NCBI GenBank assembly: GCA_021773435.1
Contig: JAJFKC010000039.1
Location: 1-64,000 of the forward strand
Length of the DNA: 64,000 nt
Direction: 5' to 3'
Source: Porticoccaceae bacterium
GTDB taxonomy: Bacteria; Pseudomonadota; Gammaproteobacteria; Pseudomonadales; Porticoccaceae
How positions within the stretch are numbered: position 1 is the first letter of the stretch; each line of letters begins with the position of its first letter. Under the pieces are notes generated by a model. That model was not told where the DNA came from and did not search any database. It saw only the letters and a list, made by a program, of their open reading frames with translations. Both the position numbers and the translations under genes were made by a program. Of the stretch, positions 1-8,081 are shown one piece after another.

Positions 1-140
1 GAAGTATGCTTTAGGTCGTTACGTTAATGATTTTTACAATCGAACGCGGCTACACTCAGGGATTGGTTATTGTTCACCGATGGAATACGAGCGGCTAGCA
101 GCATGAAATTTAATGTGTCCGTTTTATCGGGGCAAGATCA
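1..140 (+). mobile_element. Right end of an IS3-family insertion sequence
   Basis: The first 106 bases encode the last residues of a DDE transposase. The following AT-rich stretch ends in TGTCCGTTTTATCGGGGC plus AAGATCA (116-140), which has the look of an IS3-family terminal inverted repeat finishing in the usual CA dinucleotide. The left end lies outside the window, so neither the target-site duplication nor completeness of the element can be judged. The outer boundary at 140 is inferred from the CA terminus. Confidence 0.7.
2..106 (+). CDS. IS3-family transposase, C-terminal fragment
   Basis: Reading frame 2 gives 34 residues and a TGA stop. They include the hallmark tail of IS3 integrase-core (rve) proteins: an F-Y-N-R-T-R-L-H-S-G stretch followed by I-G-Y-C-S-P-M-E-Y-E. 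This segment lies after the catalytic glutamate in the OrfB product of IS3 elements. The gene is cut by the window edge, so its activity and its orfA partner cannot be assessed. Identification of the family is firm, the exact IS group is not. Confidence 0.75.
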   Translation, partial: KYALGRYVNDFYNRTRLHSGIGYCSPMEYERLAA

Positions 141-302
141 CCCTCCGTTTGACATACTCACGTATACTAGCTATCCATACGGTTTCACTGCAAGGATACT
201 GCTGTGATCAATCCTGCTGACCGAGCGTCAAGTCTCTATGCACTAAACGCTAAAACCCCCGACATTCGATCAAAACCAAAACAGGGCTTTGCGCTTTTAC
301 TT

Positions 303-1244
303 TTATGCCTGCCGCGGCGCAGCGGGATTTTTTACGCCTTTGCCCAGGGTCTTTGGAATCAGATCCTGTAACTGTTCCTGAGTCCACTGCGTGTCGCTAA
401 AGATGCTGCGCTCTTTGGTGGGTAATGACACCAGAGTGATTTCGCCACCGCCAACGATAAAGTCACGACCGTTGATATTTGCGGCGGCCTCGGTACAAAG
501 GAACACCACCAGAGGTGCGACCTGGTCAGGACTAAAGGTATCAGATCCTTCCATCATGTCTTCTATCTCAAACATAAATTCGGGCAGTGGCAGTTTGCCC
601 TCACGGGCCAGATCGAGGGCTTTTTTCATATCAACAGCACCGGCCATTCGGGTTCCGGCACGGGGGCGGATAGCATTTGTGGTCACACCGTATGGCCCCA
701 GCTCCAGAGCCAGGGTGCGCGAGAATCCAACAATGCCTTCCTTTGCCGCAGCATAGTTGGACGCAGCGTAACCGCCCAGGCCCGCCTCAGATGCAGTATT
801 CACAATACGGCCGCTACGTTGCTTGGCAAATATCTGCGCAGCCTGTCGAGTAACGCTGTAAAGCCCTTTCAAATGCACGGCGATAACGCTGTCCCATTCT
901 TCCTCCGTCATTTTGACAAACAGCTGATTGCGGATATTGCCGGCATTATTTATCACGATATCAAGCCGACCAAAGGTATCCATGGCTTGCTCTATCATGG
1001 CCGTGCCATCTGCGACTTCGGTGACACTGCCGTAGTTGGCCACCGCCTCACCACCGGCAGCGACGATTTCTTTGACCACATCATCCGCCGGGCTGGCATC
1101 ACCGCCATCACCGACAATCGACCCACCCAGATCATTGACCACGATTTTTACGCCCTCGGCTGCCAACGCCATCGCGTGGGCGCGACCCATACCTCGACCT
1201 GCGCCGGTAACGACTGCTACCTGCCCTGTTAATAAATTTGCCAT
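303..1244 (-). CDS. SDR-family dehydrogenase, (3R)-hydroxyacyl-CoA dehydrogenase-like
   Basis: This is a 313-residue classical short-chain dehydrogenase/reductase. The cofactor loop TGAGRGMG is at residues 13-20, NNAG at 99-102, and the catalytic Ser152, Tyr164 and Lys168 form the usual triad. Asp38 after beta-strand 2 favours NAD(H) over NADPH. The loop after strand 2 (GGSIVGDGGDASPADD) resembles that of the SDR domain of peroxisomal multifunctional enzyme 2, so oxidation of a 3-hydroxyacyl-CoA is the likely reaction. That substrate is inferred. The start is supported by AGGAG seven bases upstream of the ATG. It stands alone between the IS remnant and the iron operon. Confidence 0.85.
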   Translation of the reverse strand: MANLLTGQVAVVTGAGRGMGRAHAMALAAEGVKIVVNDLGGSIVGDGGDASPADDVVKEIVAAGGEAVANYGSVTEVADGTAMIEQAMDTFGRLDIVINNAGNIRNQLFVKMTEEEWDSVIAVHLKGLYSVTRQAAQIFAKQRSGRIVNTASEAGLGGYAASNYAAAKEGIVGFSRTLALELGPYGVTTNAIRPRAGTRMAGAVDMKKALDLAREGKLPLPEFMFEIEDMMEGSDTFSPDQVAPLVVFLCTEAAANINGRDFIVGGGEITLVSLPTKERSIFSDTQWTQEQLQDLIPKTLGKGVKNPAAPRQA

Positions 1245-1453
1245 GATGTGTTCTCCTGTAATTTAAAGTGCTTAGTGATTAATTGCCTGCTTTACTCAGC
1301 GTTTGAAATTTGTTCGGCCAATTTTGATGGGGTATTGTAGAGCGCAATTCAAAAAGGTGACAGGTCTCTGTCAGTTTGGCCTCTCTACGGTGCTGACCAT
1401 ATTTATAAAAAAGGCTTAATCTGGTGTCGGCCTAATCTTGAAATGAATCGAAG

Positions 1454-2227
1454 CTAAAATTCATACTCAATATTAAGCTTCCAGCTGGTATCTGGCGTAG
1501 CCTCATCAATGCCCAGGATTGCGCCGAATTCCCATACCAGCTTGCGTCGCCCGCCCAGGCGCTGAACACCTGTGAGTACGGGACCTACACCAAGCGTATC
1601 CTCACCCAGGTAAAATTCGATCGCCGGTTCAAGAGCCTGGCTATATCGGTAACGCAATTGTGAAGCCAGACTGGTCTCCAGTTCATTATTGATATCCCTA
1701 CCCCACTCATAGGTGAGGGATAAATTAGCTGTGGCTATCCAGCGAGACCATTGGTGGAGCGCTATCAGGGTGGTGCTGACTTCCCATAGGTTTTCTTTAG
1801 TTTCTCGCTCCAGCTCGAATAACAGGCCCCAGTCATTATCGTATTCACCCTGCTCGCTTAACTGAATTTTCAGTTCCGCTTCCACCGCCGTCAATTCAAA
1901 ATCACTCTCGGAACTGCCCGCCCCAATCAAATAGAGTTCGGCAAACAGCTGCTCAGAAAGCGAGCGGCCTAAGCCAAGCTGGTATTTTTGCTGGTCATCA
2001 AGAGCCGCATCGTCATCATCCTGATAACGCGAGCGATACTCGATTTCTGTTTCCAGCAATTGTACGTAGGGGTGATAGATTTTATCGATAGTCGAGCCGT
2101 CGGCGTGCAGGTAGGCGGAATTTGACGCGGCCACTATCATCACTACCGACATCAGTGTCTCCATCGCCCCAGGCAACCTGAAAATCAAGCGGCGAGTCGG
2201 TTTGGCGCAGAAGAATCCCGCAGTCAT
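1454..2227 (-). CDS. Putative outer-membrane beta-barrel protein of the FTR1 operon
   Basis: The 257-residue product has a hydrophobic N-terminal segment (about residues 22-40, ending near A-Y-L-H-A) that could be a signal peptide. The rest alternates polar and hydrophobic residues and ends in an aromatic-terminated Y-E-F, typical of outer-membrane barrels. The start ATG overlaps the stop of the FTR1 gene by four bases (ATGA), so the two are translationally coupled. No specific family is recognised. From context it may help iron or another metal ion, or a complex, cross the outer membrane, but this is inference. Confidence 0.6.
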   Translation of the reverse strand: MTAGFFCAKPTRRLIFRLPGAMETLMSVVMIVAASNSAYLHADGSTIDKIYHPYVQLLETEIEYRSRYQDDDDAALDDQQKYQLGLGRSLSEQLFAELYLIGAGSSESDFELTAVEAELKIQLSEQGEYDNDWGLLFELERETKENLWEVSTTLIALHQWSRWIATANLSLTYEWGRDINNELETSLASQLRYRYSQALEPAIEFYLGEDTLGVGPVLTGVQRLGGRRKLVWEFGAILGIDEATPDTSWKLNIEYEF

Positions 2228-3018
2228 TGGGTTCTCGCCTCTATTAAGGTCTTCCCACTGATAAAACGCGACAGCGCAATAAGTAGAGGAGTGCAGGCCA
2301 GGGCACCGAGAAATAAGCCAGCTTCAAGGGGCGTTGGGGTCGCTTCGTAACCAAAAATGGCGTAGGCAAGCTGACCTGGCATAGAGGCTTCGGGCAGGAT
2401 TTCTCGAGTATCCCAAAGCGGCGCTACCGAAGGTAGCCAGTCGGCCTGAATAAGTAGCTGTGTGGCCTGGGCGACCATACCGGCGCCAACCAGCGCTAGC
2501 ACTCCAATCTGAACTGGCTTCACGTGACGAGGTTTGAGAGACATAATGCTGAAATAACACAGGGCGCCAACGCTCAAACCAAGCATCAGGCCAATAAATC
2601 CACTGGTCGCCGCTTTGCTAAACACCGCGCTATTGCCGATAAAACCAGAGTAGAAAATAATAATTTCGGTCGCCTCTCTGATAAGCGCCAGGGCGACCGT
2701 CAGGGTCAGAAGATAAATTAAAGCGCGGCTGCTAATCCGGGGTATCGATGCAACAAACAGGCAAATAAGCAACAAACTCAGATAAATACTGTACTGGATA
2801 ATGGCGTTCACCACCTCCTGACCGACGTAATCAAACCAGTGAGAGACAAGGCCCATATTGCCGGCATAAATAATTGCTCCCACCATGCCACCCGAAAAAG
2901 CCCAAGCCAGCCAGCGCAGGCCGAGCTTATACCGGTTACCTACGGTCAGCAGCACGCTCACCAGCACCCCTGCCTCAAGTGTTTCACGTAAGACGATAAT
3001 GACCGCATCCAGCAACAT
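2224..3018 (-). CDS. FTR1-family iron permease
   Basis: The 264-residue polytopic membrane protein has two REXXE motifs, RETLE at residues 11-15 and REATE at 114-118. These are the iron-binding signature of the FTR1/EfeU oxidase-dependent iron transporters. The hydrophobic profile fits about seven membrane segments, as is usual for the family. It is encoded nine bases after the cupredoxin-like gene and overlaps the downstream outer-membrane protein gene by four bases. No EfeO or EfeB homologue is nearby. The cupredoxin-like protein may take the periplasmic iron-handling role, but that is inferred from position. Confidence 0.88.
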   Translation of the reverse strand: MLLDAVIIVLRETLEAGVLVSVLLTVGNRYKLGLRWLAWAFSGGMVGAIIYAGNMGLVSHWFDYVGQEVVNAIIQYSIYLSLLLICLFVASIPRISSRALIYLLTLTVALALIREATEIIIFYSGFIGNSAVFSKAATSGFIGLMLGLSVGALCYFSIMSLKPRHVKPVQIGVLALVGAGMVAQATQLLIQADWLPSVAPLWDTREILPEASMPGQLAYAIFGYEATPTPLEAGLFLGALACTPLLIALSRFISGKTLIEARTQ

Positions 3019-3027
3019 ATTTATGGC

Positions 3028-3387
3028 CTAATTAACAATGACTTTGCCCAGCGCGGTGGTCATATTGAATTCTCCAAAAAAAGGATATTCTCCCGGCGCC
3101 AGCGGACCAATAAACACCACGGCCTTGCTGTTACCGAGGATGACTTTTTCGCGATTAAGCTCGTAGCTTTCAAACTCCTCAGGGCTCGAGTCCATATTGT
3201 GAATCAGCAGTTTTACCTTGGTATTAGCGGGCACGATCACTTCAGCAGGATAAAACAGGTGGGCCTTGATCTCGATGTTAACCACTAGCGTGGCCGCCTC
3301 AACAAAAATCGCCCAACACAACAGGTTAGAGCCCAGTAACACCCTCATCAGCTGACGACCTAAAAACTTGTCGATGCACTTAAACAT
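3028..3387 (-). CDS. Cupredoxin-like periplasmic protein
   Basis: This 119-residue protein has an N-terminal hydrophobic segment (about residues 14-32, ending in E-A-A) followed by one beta-sandwich domain. The domain has the FYPAEVIVPANTKVKLLIHN and EEFES features of cupredoxin_1 proteins found beside FTR1 permeases. Near the C-terminus the sequence is FFGEFNMTTALG. From memory, related proteins usually have a histidine where this one has Asn, so the metal site may be altered. The start codon overlaps the kinase stop by eight bases. A role passing iron to the FTR1 permease is inferred. Confidence 0.75.
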   Translation of the reverse strand: MFKCIDKFLGRQLMRVLLGSNLLCWAIFVEAATLVVNIEIKAHLFYPAEVIVPANTKVKLLIHNMDSSPEEFESYELNREKVILGNSKAVVFIGPLAPGEYPFFGEFNMTTALGKVIVN

Positions 3388-4927
3388 TGACTAAGGCCAT
3401 CGGTAAGGCCACCGGTGCCCCTTGTTGGCAGGGCAGTGTGACCTTAACCCGCAGCCCTCCCAAATTAGGTGATAGGTCCAGCTCAATCTCGCCCTGATGC
3501 AGATGCACGATATGATCGACAATAGAAAGCCCCAGTCCACATCCCACCTCACCCGAGCCGTGCTGGTCGCCACCGACACGATAGAAGCGATCAAACACCT
3601 GATCTCTTGAGGATGCGGGTATCCCCGGCCCGGAATCTTCCACGGTAATCAAAAGCCGGTTTTTTTGGGGCTGACCACGGGTTGACATAGGCCGACCGGA
3701 TATGGAAGAAGCGGATATGGAAACCGCTATGCTGCCGCCCGCGGGGCTATACTTACTGGCATTATCGATAAGATTACGTAGCAGAGTAGTTATGGCAAAG
3801 GCGTCACACTCTATGGCAAGAGGCTCCGCCTCCAGCGTGATCTGCTGATTTTTTTCCCGGCACCTGGGGTATAACTCGGCAATGACCGCCCTGGCCAATG
3901 CACTAATATCTGCCCGGCTTAAAGTGCTGTTAAATTTATCAGGCGTCAGTCGATACAAAGCCAGGATTTGCTCTATGGAATGACTCATCCGATCAACGCT
4001 CGCTTCCAACTCCTGAAGACTGGCATTATCCATATCGACCTCAGCAGCAATATTGTGCAAGTTAACCTTTAGAACCGCCAATGGTGTGCGCAATTCATGG
4101 GCGGCATCTGAAGCAAAACGTTTTTCCCGTTCGAAGGCCTCAGACAGGCGCGCCAGCAAACTATTGGTGGATGCCACCAGAGTGGTCAGCTCCCCCGGAT
4201 AACCGGTCTCTACCAACGGCATCAGGTCATCAGCTTTGCGCTCCTCGAGAAGCCGAGCCAATTGTCGCAGCGGCCGCAGTCCCAGCCCGACGATCAACCA
4301 GATCAGCACGCCGAGAACAGGTAAGACCCAGATGATCGGCCAGATAGATTCGAAGATAACACCTTCAACCAGCGTTCTATAAGCATCTGCGCTCTGCCCG
4401 ACAATAACCCAGCGGTCTGGTTTATTCGAGTTGTGATCGTTGGCATCTATGCCGCCGCCTAAACCCCCAAGTGAGCTGGTAAGCGAATTTCCCGCTGATG
4501 TTTCACCAACACCTGCATCTGCACCTGAGTCAATGCTCGCATTAACAACCAGCATCCGCCAACGCAAGCCTTTGTGGTTGTGAGCATGAAAGCCCGACTC
4601 AAGAGGCAGGATTGGCCCGTCAGGGGCATTATCGGAACGCGCCAGCAAGTGTCCGCCCTGCCAGATTTGAAACATCAGAGTTTGAGGGTGAACTAACTGT
4701 GGATGCTGAACTTCCCCGTGCTGTCCTGGCGAACTCCCCTCATTCGCCACTTCACGAAGAGCAATGTCGAGCCTGGCTAATAAGTTGGCTGAATCGCTCA
4801 ATTGTCTGTCCAGCAGCCTATCGGCTTCGGCCATGCTGCTGCGATAACCATGCAAGGCCGCGACAAAATTCACCAGACAAATGGTCGAAAGCAGAACAAT
4901 AATCAAATAAAGACGAATCGATGACAC
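3380..4927 (-). CDS. Sensor histidine kinase (QseC/TctE-like)
   Basis: This is a 515-residue membrane kinase. A membrane segment lies near residues 4-25, then a periplasmic sensor region, and a second membrane segment near 193-215. The H-box FASDAAHELRTPL has its phospho-acceptor at His277. The N-box is NLIDNASKYSP (385-395), the G1 box DSGPGIP (431-437) and the G2 box GCGLGLSIV (462-470). The sensor region contains a Gly/Ser-rich insert (about 133-165) and the ATPase domain a Ser-rich insert (403-424) built from a 15-base DNA duplication. Translation starts at GTG, 15 bases after the response-regulator gene. The signal is probably iron or another metal, by context. Confidence 0.9.
   Translation of the reverse strand: MSSIRLYLIIVLLSTICLVNFVAALHGYRSSMAEADRLLDRQLSDSANLLARLDIALREVANEGSSPGQHGEVQHPQLVHPQTLMFQIWQGGHLLARSDNAPDGPILPLESGFHAHNHKGLRWRMLVVNASIDSGADAGVGETSAGNSLTSSLGGLGGGIDANDHNSNKPDRWVIVGQSADAYRTLVEGVIFESIWPIIWVLPVLGVLIWLIVGLGLRPLRQLARLLEERKADDLMPLVETGYPGELTTLVASTNSLLARLSEAFEREKRFASDAAHELRTPLAVLKVNLHNIAAEVDMDNASLQELEASVDRMSHSIEQILALYRLTPDKFNSTLSRADISALARAVIAELYPRCREKNQQITLEAEPLAIECDAFAITTLLRNLIDNASKYSPAGGSIAVSISASSISGRPMSTRGQPQKNRLLITVEDSGPGIPASSRDQVFDRFYRVGGDQHGSGEVGCGLGLSIVDHIVHLHQGEIELDLSPNLGGLRVKVTLPCQQGAPVALPMALVNV
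3697..3726 (+). repeat. 2 x 15-bp direct repeat inside the kinase gene
   Basis: CGGATATGGAAGAAG is followed directly by CGGATATGGAAACCG. The duplication is in frame and encodes the Ser/Ile-rich insertion (S-I-S-A-S-S-I-S) in the ATPase domain between the N and G1 boxes. Confidence 0.8.
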
Positions 4928-4942
4928 AATTCAACAGGCCAC

Positions 4943-5644
4943 TCAGTGGGGCGACTTTTGCTTGGTGGTCTTACTATTATTAGAAGCATCGCTATTAATA
5001 GTGTAGCCAACTCCACGCACAGTCTGAATAAAACCTGCTGGCAATTTTTTTCTCAGATGACTGATATGTACTTCGATGGTATTGCTGGCCACCTCCTCAC
5101 CCCAACCATAAAGCTTACTCTCAAGGGCTTCCCGCGTCTGGATTCGACCGGTATTTTCCATCAGCGCCTTGAGCAACATATATTCCCGTCGTGAGCAGCT
5201 TACATCACTGTCACCGACACAAACTGCGTGACTGGCCGTATCCAGAGTCACAGCACCCTGAGCAATCCTACTGCTTTGCGAGGTACCCAAACGCCGCGTC
5301 AGCACACGCAAGCGCGCCAGTAATTCATCCATTTCAAAAGGTTTGGAGAGGTAGTCGTCGGCACCACCATCGAGGGCTGTCACTGTATCATTGAGCCCCT
5401 CTCTCGCCGTGAGGATCAGTACCGGCAGCTTGTGTCCATTGTTCCGCAACTGCTTTAACACCGCCATACCATCCATATCGGGCAAGCCCAAATCCAGGAT
5501 CACCATATCGGGCAAGGTACTGGCGACGCTGTTTATAGCCTCTCTGCCGCAATCGACATGATTAACGCTGAAACCCTCGTGACGCAGGGCTCTTTGCAGC
5601 CCTCTCGCCAGAGGCGCATCATCTTCCACCAGTAGAATATTCAT
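4943..5644 (-). CDS. OmpR-family response regulator
   Basis: The 233-residue protein has a receiver domain with the acidic pair at Asp8/Asp9, the phosphorylation site Asp51 and Lys101. A C-terminal winged helix (about 130-222) includes the SNTIEVHISHLRKKL recognition-helix region and a VRGVGY wing. It resembles the QseB/TctD/PmrA group. It is the first gene of the operon that continues into the kinase, cupredoxin-like protein, FTR1 permease and outer-membrane protein, so it most likely controls its own iron-uptake operon. The C-terminus has a short Ser/Asn/Lys-rich tail. Direct repeats at 5692-5763 lie just upstream. Confidence 0.92.
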   Translation of the reverse strand: MNILLVEDDAPLARGLQRALRHEGFSVNHVDCGREAINSVASTLPDMVILDLGLPDMDGMAVLKQLRNNGHKLPVLILTAREGLNDTVTALDGGADDYLSKPFEMDELLARLRVLTRRLGTSQSSRIAQGAVTLDTASHAVCVGDSDVSCSRREYMLLKALMENTGRIQTREALESKLYGWGEEVASNTIEVHISHLRKKLPAGFIQTVRGVGYTINSDASNNSKTTKQKSPH

Positions 5645-5691
5645 TGCCGCTTAGTCATCTCCGGGTATCTGCGCTAAACAAACCCCTTTAT

Positions 5692-5763
5692 CTCGCTCGT
5701 GGCAGTTCCCTTGATTGTACTCCTGACAGTTTGCCTAATCGTGCCCCTGGCAATTCTCTCGTT
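5692..5763 (+). repeat. 3 x 24-bp degenerate direct repeats
   Basis: Three consecutive 24-base units (5692-5715, 5716-5739, 5740-5763) share a core close to CTGGCAGTTCCCT with roughly two-thirds identity. The array fills the spacer between the TPR gene end and the response-regulator start. It could be a regulator-binding array or simply another of the microduplications seen in this window. Confidence 0.6.
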
Positions 5764-5769
5764 CGATTT

Positions 5770-6423
5770 TTACCTGAGCTTTTTTTGCACTTCGGACAAC
5801 GCTAGCATAATTTCCTTCTGGCGACCTTGGTCGGCCACAGGACGATCAGGTCGGGCTTGCGCTAGCTGAGCTTTGAGCAAGTACTTCTCGGCCTTAGTGT
5901 ACTCGCCCGCTTGGCGTAAATATTCAGCGTAGAAATAATTAGGGTCAATACCATCCGGGTTGATTTCGAGGGCCCTGGTCAATAAGGCTTCAGCTTTTTT
6001 GTTATCACCGAAACCCAGCGGCCAGCCCGGCACCTTAAAATAAAGGGTGCCAAGACTGGTATAAGCCGAACCGTTTAATGCCTCGGCATCCAGTTCTATA
6101 GCTTTTTCCAGGTCAGCCTTGGAGGCTCTGGCATATTTCAGCGCCCCCAGTCCACCTTTAACCCCCGCATAGCTGGACTTAATGATCCCGCACCAGATCA
6201 GCACCGGCGCATCACCAGCATGTTGCTCAAGGGCGACATCCACATCACCCAATAATTGTTTGAAGGCTACTCGTTGTGGTTTACCCCGTAATTGGTAATT
6301 CACTTCTGCCCAACGCTTTTGCAGTTGGTTAACGATTATTTCGCTATCGTTAGCCGCCAGAGCGAAATTACTAAGCAGAACCATTACTAATAAGACAACA
6401 TATACAGTGACAATTTTTGCCAT
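5770..6423 (-). CDS. Secreted TPR-repeat protein
   Basis: I place the start at the ATG at 6423 because GGAG lies nine bases upstream and a clean signal peptide follows (MAKIVTVYVVLLVMVLLSNF then ALAA). A longer reading begins at 6483 and would overlap the preceding SDR. The mature part of about 195 residues contains TPR-like helices, for example KADLEKAIELDAEALNGSAY and KKAEALLTRALEINPDGIDP, plus a VPGWPLGFGD loop. It is the last gene of the thermostable-hemolysin cassette and presumably a periplasmic scaffold or partner. Its function is unknown. Confidence 0.75.
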   Translation of the reverse strand: MAKIVTVYVVLLVMVLLSNFALAANDSEIIVNQLQKRWAEVNYQLRGKPQRVAFKQLLGDVDVALEQHAGDAPVLIWCGIIKSSYAGVKGGLGALKYARASKADLEKAIELDAEALNGSAYTSLGTLYFKVPGWPLGFGDNKKAEALLTRALEINPDGIDPNYFYAEYLRQAGEYTKAEKYLLKAQLAQARPDRPVADQGRQKEIMLALSEVQKKLR

Positions 6424-6469
6424 CGTGTATTTCTCCACATTAACCATCCTTTTATTTAGTTGAAAAAAG

Positions 6470-7258
6470 TTACCGCCCGGCAAAGCGGCGAATAATCGGC
6501 AACTGCTTATACAGAGCCTTATCTACCAATTTTGGTAAAAGACCATTTACACGCACAAAGAATTTTTCCGGCCAGCCGAGATAGCGGTTGTGAGGTTTCT
6601 CCTGCTTCAGTGTTTTAATAAAGTCCTTGGCGACCGCTTCAGCCGAATCCACCGCTGTACCCAGCACCTCATTCATCGCCACCATTTTGTCGCTATTGAA
6701 TGGCGTCGCCGTAGCCCGTGGTGCGAAATAGACCACCTGCACAGATCGATCAGCCAGCTCCCGCCGCAGCGCTTCACTAAAACCACGCAGGCCGAATTTG
6801 GTCGCACAATAAGTCACTGAACCTGCATAACCGATACTGCCGAGAATTGAACCAATATTAATAATCGCGCTTTCTGGTCGGCCTTCGAGCAATGGTAGGA
6901 AATCCCGGCACAACATCATGGGCACCATGAGGTTGGTCTCGATTATGCCTGCCAGATCGCTATCACTGACCTGCTCAAGCAGGGCCAATTGATTAATACC
7001 GGCATTGTTGATTAGCAGATCGACGCCCTGATCAGCAGCGAGTTTTAGTAAAGCCTCACGACCTGTGGCCTGAGTGAGATCAACACTCAGTGTTAAATGC
7101 CCCTTGCCCATAAGTTCTTGCTGGAGGCGCGCCAGCTTTTCACTATCACGAGCAGTCAGAATCAGACTCAGGCCCTCACCCGCCAGCGCCTGCGCAATTG
7201 CGCAACCGATACCACCGGTGGCCCCAGTCAGTAATGCGGTTTTTCCAGAAAGATTCAT
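6470..7258 (-). CDS. SDR-family oxidoreductase of the hemolysin cassette
   Basis: This is a 262-residue short-chain dehydrogenase with TGATGGIG at residues 11-18, an NNAG motif, and the Ser-Tyr-Lys triad in SILGSIGYAGSVTYCATKFG. The C-terminal part is longer than in FabG and ends in a basic, hydrophobic tail. This resembles membrane-associated SDRs that act on lipidic substrates. It lies between the HDO-type gene and the TPR gene, all on the same strand, so it probably reduces or oxidises the product of the cassette. The substrate is unknown. Confidence 0.85.
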   Translation of the reverse strand: MNLSGKTALLTGATGGIGCAIAQALAGEGLSLILTARDSEKLARLQQELMGKGHLTLSVDLTQATGREALLKLAADQGVDLLINNAGINQLALLEQVSDSDLAGIIETNLMVPMMLCRDFLPLLEGRPESAIINIGSILGSIGYAGSVTYCATKFGLRGFSEALRRELADRSVQVVYFAPRATATPFNSDKMVAMNEVLGTAVDSAEAVAKDFIKTLKQEKPHNRYLGWPEKFFVRVNGLLPKLVDKALYKQLPIIRRFAGR

Positions 7259-7280
7259 ATTTGTTTCCGTCCAGTCGTGT

Positions 7281-7308
7281 CAAATCAGTAATGACAATTC
7301 AGTAATAA
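7281..7308 (+). repeat. 2 x 14-bp direct repeat in gene spacer
   Basis: CAAATCAGTAATGA is followed directly by CAATTCAGTAATAA (12 of 14 identical) in the 101-base spacer between the HDO-type gene and the SDR. It has the same 14-base period as other arrays in the window. Confidence 0.65.
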
Positions 7309-7359
7309 AAAAGCGAAGCTCTGTATTTAACAGACCAGTGCTTACACAGCAGTAGCTGG

Positions 7360-8031
7360 TTAGCCCAAGAAATGTAGCGCCTGCTCTGGATCAAGCTCCC
7401 GAAAAACATTTCCATAAAGCTGATAAAACATCCGGGCGCTGTGAATAATTTGCTTCTGTTCTGTCGATTCAGTAATTTTGTTCATCAAGTTTTCAAAGGT
7501 TTTTATATGCTGCTGGTCTACCTCTCCGTGGGAGCGCAGATAAGTGAAAGCTTTGTCTGGCAGCGCAAAGGCCGCCTGAACGCAGTCGGCAACCTGATTC
7601 GCAATACCCACACTGGTGCCCTCAAGCACCAGCACCATGCCAAAAAACCCCAGTGGATCGATCCGGTTAATTGTGTCGTAAGCGTAGGCCACCATTAGCT
7701 CAGTGCCAGGATTTGGCCGGCTCGCCCGCACCTTGTTCTTATCGTATCCACAGATGGCAATATCGTTGAGAATCCACTCCTGGTGACCCAGCTCCTCTTC
7801 GATATATTCCGCCACGGCTTCACGCAGCCATTCCCTGGATTCGGGCAGTCTGGCGCCAGTAGCCATTAATAGCGATGTTGTGTGCTTAACGTGATGATAG
7901 GCCTGACATAGAAAAGCCACATAATCGGCCAGCACAATATCGCCACGCAGACAGCGGTCAATGATGGGCGCATTCAGTAAATGCGCACGCGCTGCTTCCG
8001 TCTCGTTTTGTAATTCCTTGTAAAAATTCAT
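7360..8031 (-). CDS. TenA/heme-oxygenase-like (HDO) iron-containing redox enzyme
   Basis: The start at the ATG at 8031 is preferred: AAGG lies upstream, while the longer reading uses a TTG eight codons earlier. The 223-residue product has the all-helical TenA/PqqC/UndA fold signature. Candidate metal ligands are a glutamate in Y-I-E-E-E-L-G-H with His83, then Glu137, and H168-xxx-D172-xx-H175. That pattern matches the di-iron or mononuclear iron site of HDO enzymes such as CADD and UndA, as I recall them. Such enzymes oxidise or cleave small amino-acid or fatty-acid substrates. The neighbouring AMP-binding and hemolysin-family genes suggest a fatty-acyl substrate (inference). Thiaminase-type TenA is less likely because of the iron motif. 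Confidence 0.8.
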   Translation of the reverse strand: MNFYKELQNETEAARAHLLNAPIIDRCLRGDIVLADYVAFLCQAYHHVKHTTSLLMATGARLPESREWLREAVAEYIEEELGHQEWILNDIAICGYDKNKVRASRPNPGTELMVAYAYDTINRIDPLGFFGMVLVLEGTSVGIANQVADCVQAAFALPDKAFTYLRSHGEVDQQHIKTFENLMNKITESTEQKQIIHSARMFYQLYGNVFRELDPEQALHFLG

Positions 8032-8081
8032 GCTGCTTTTACCTTGATGCCACAACTGTCCTGGTGCCGATCCTGCTTTTG

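Noticed and set aside
5770-6483. Longer start of the TPR protein at 6483
   Set aside because: It overlaps the SDR gene and places 20 residues before a clean signal peptide that has its own ribosome site at 6423.
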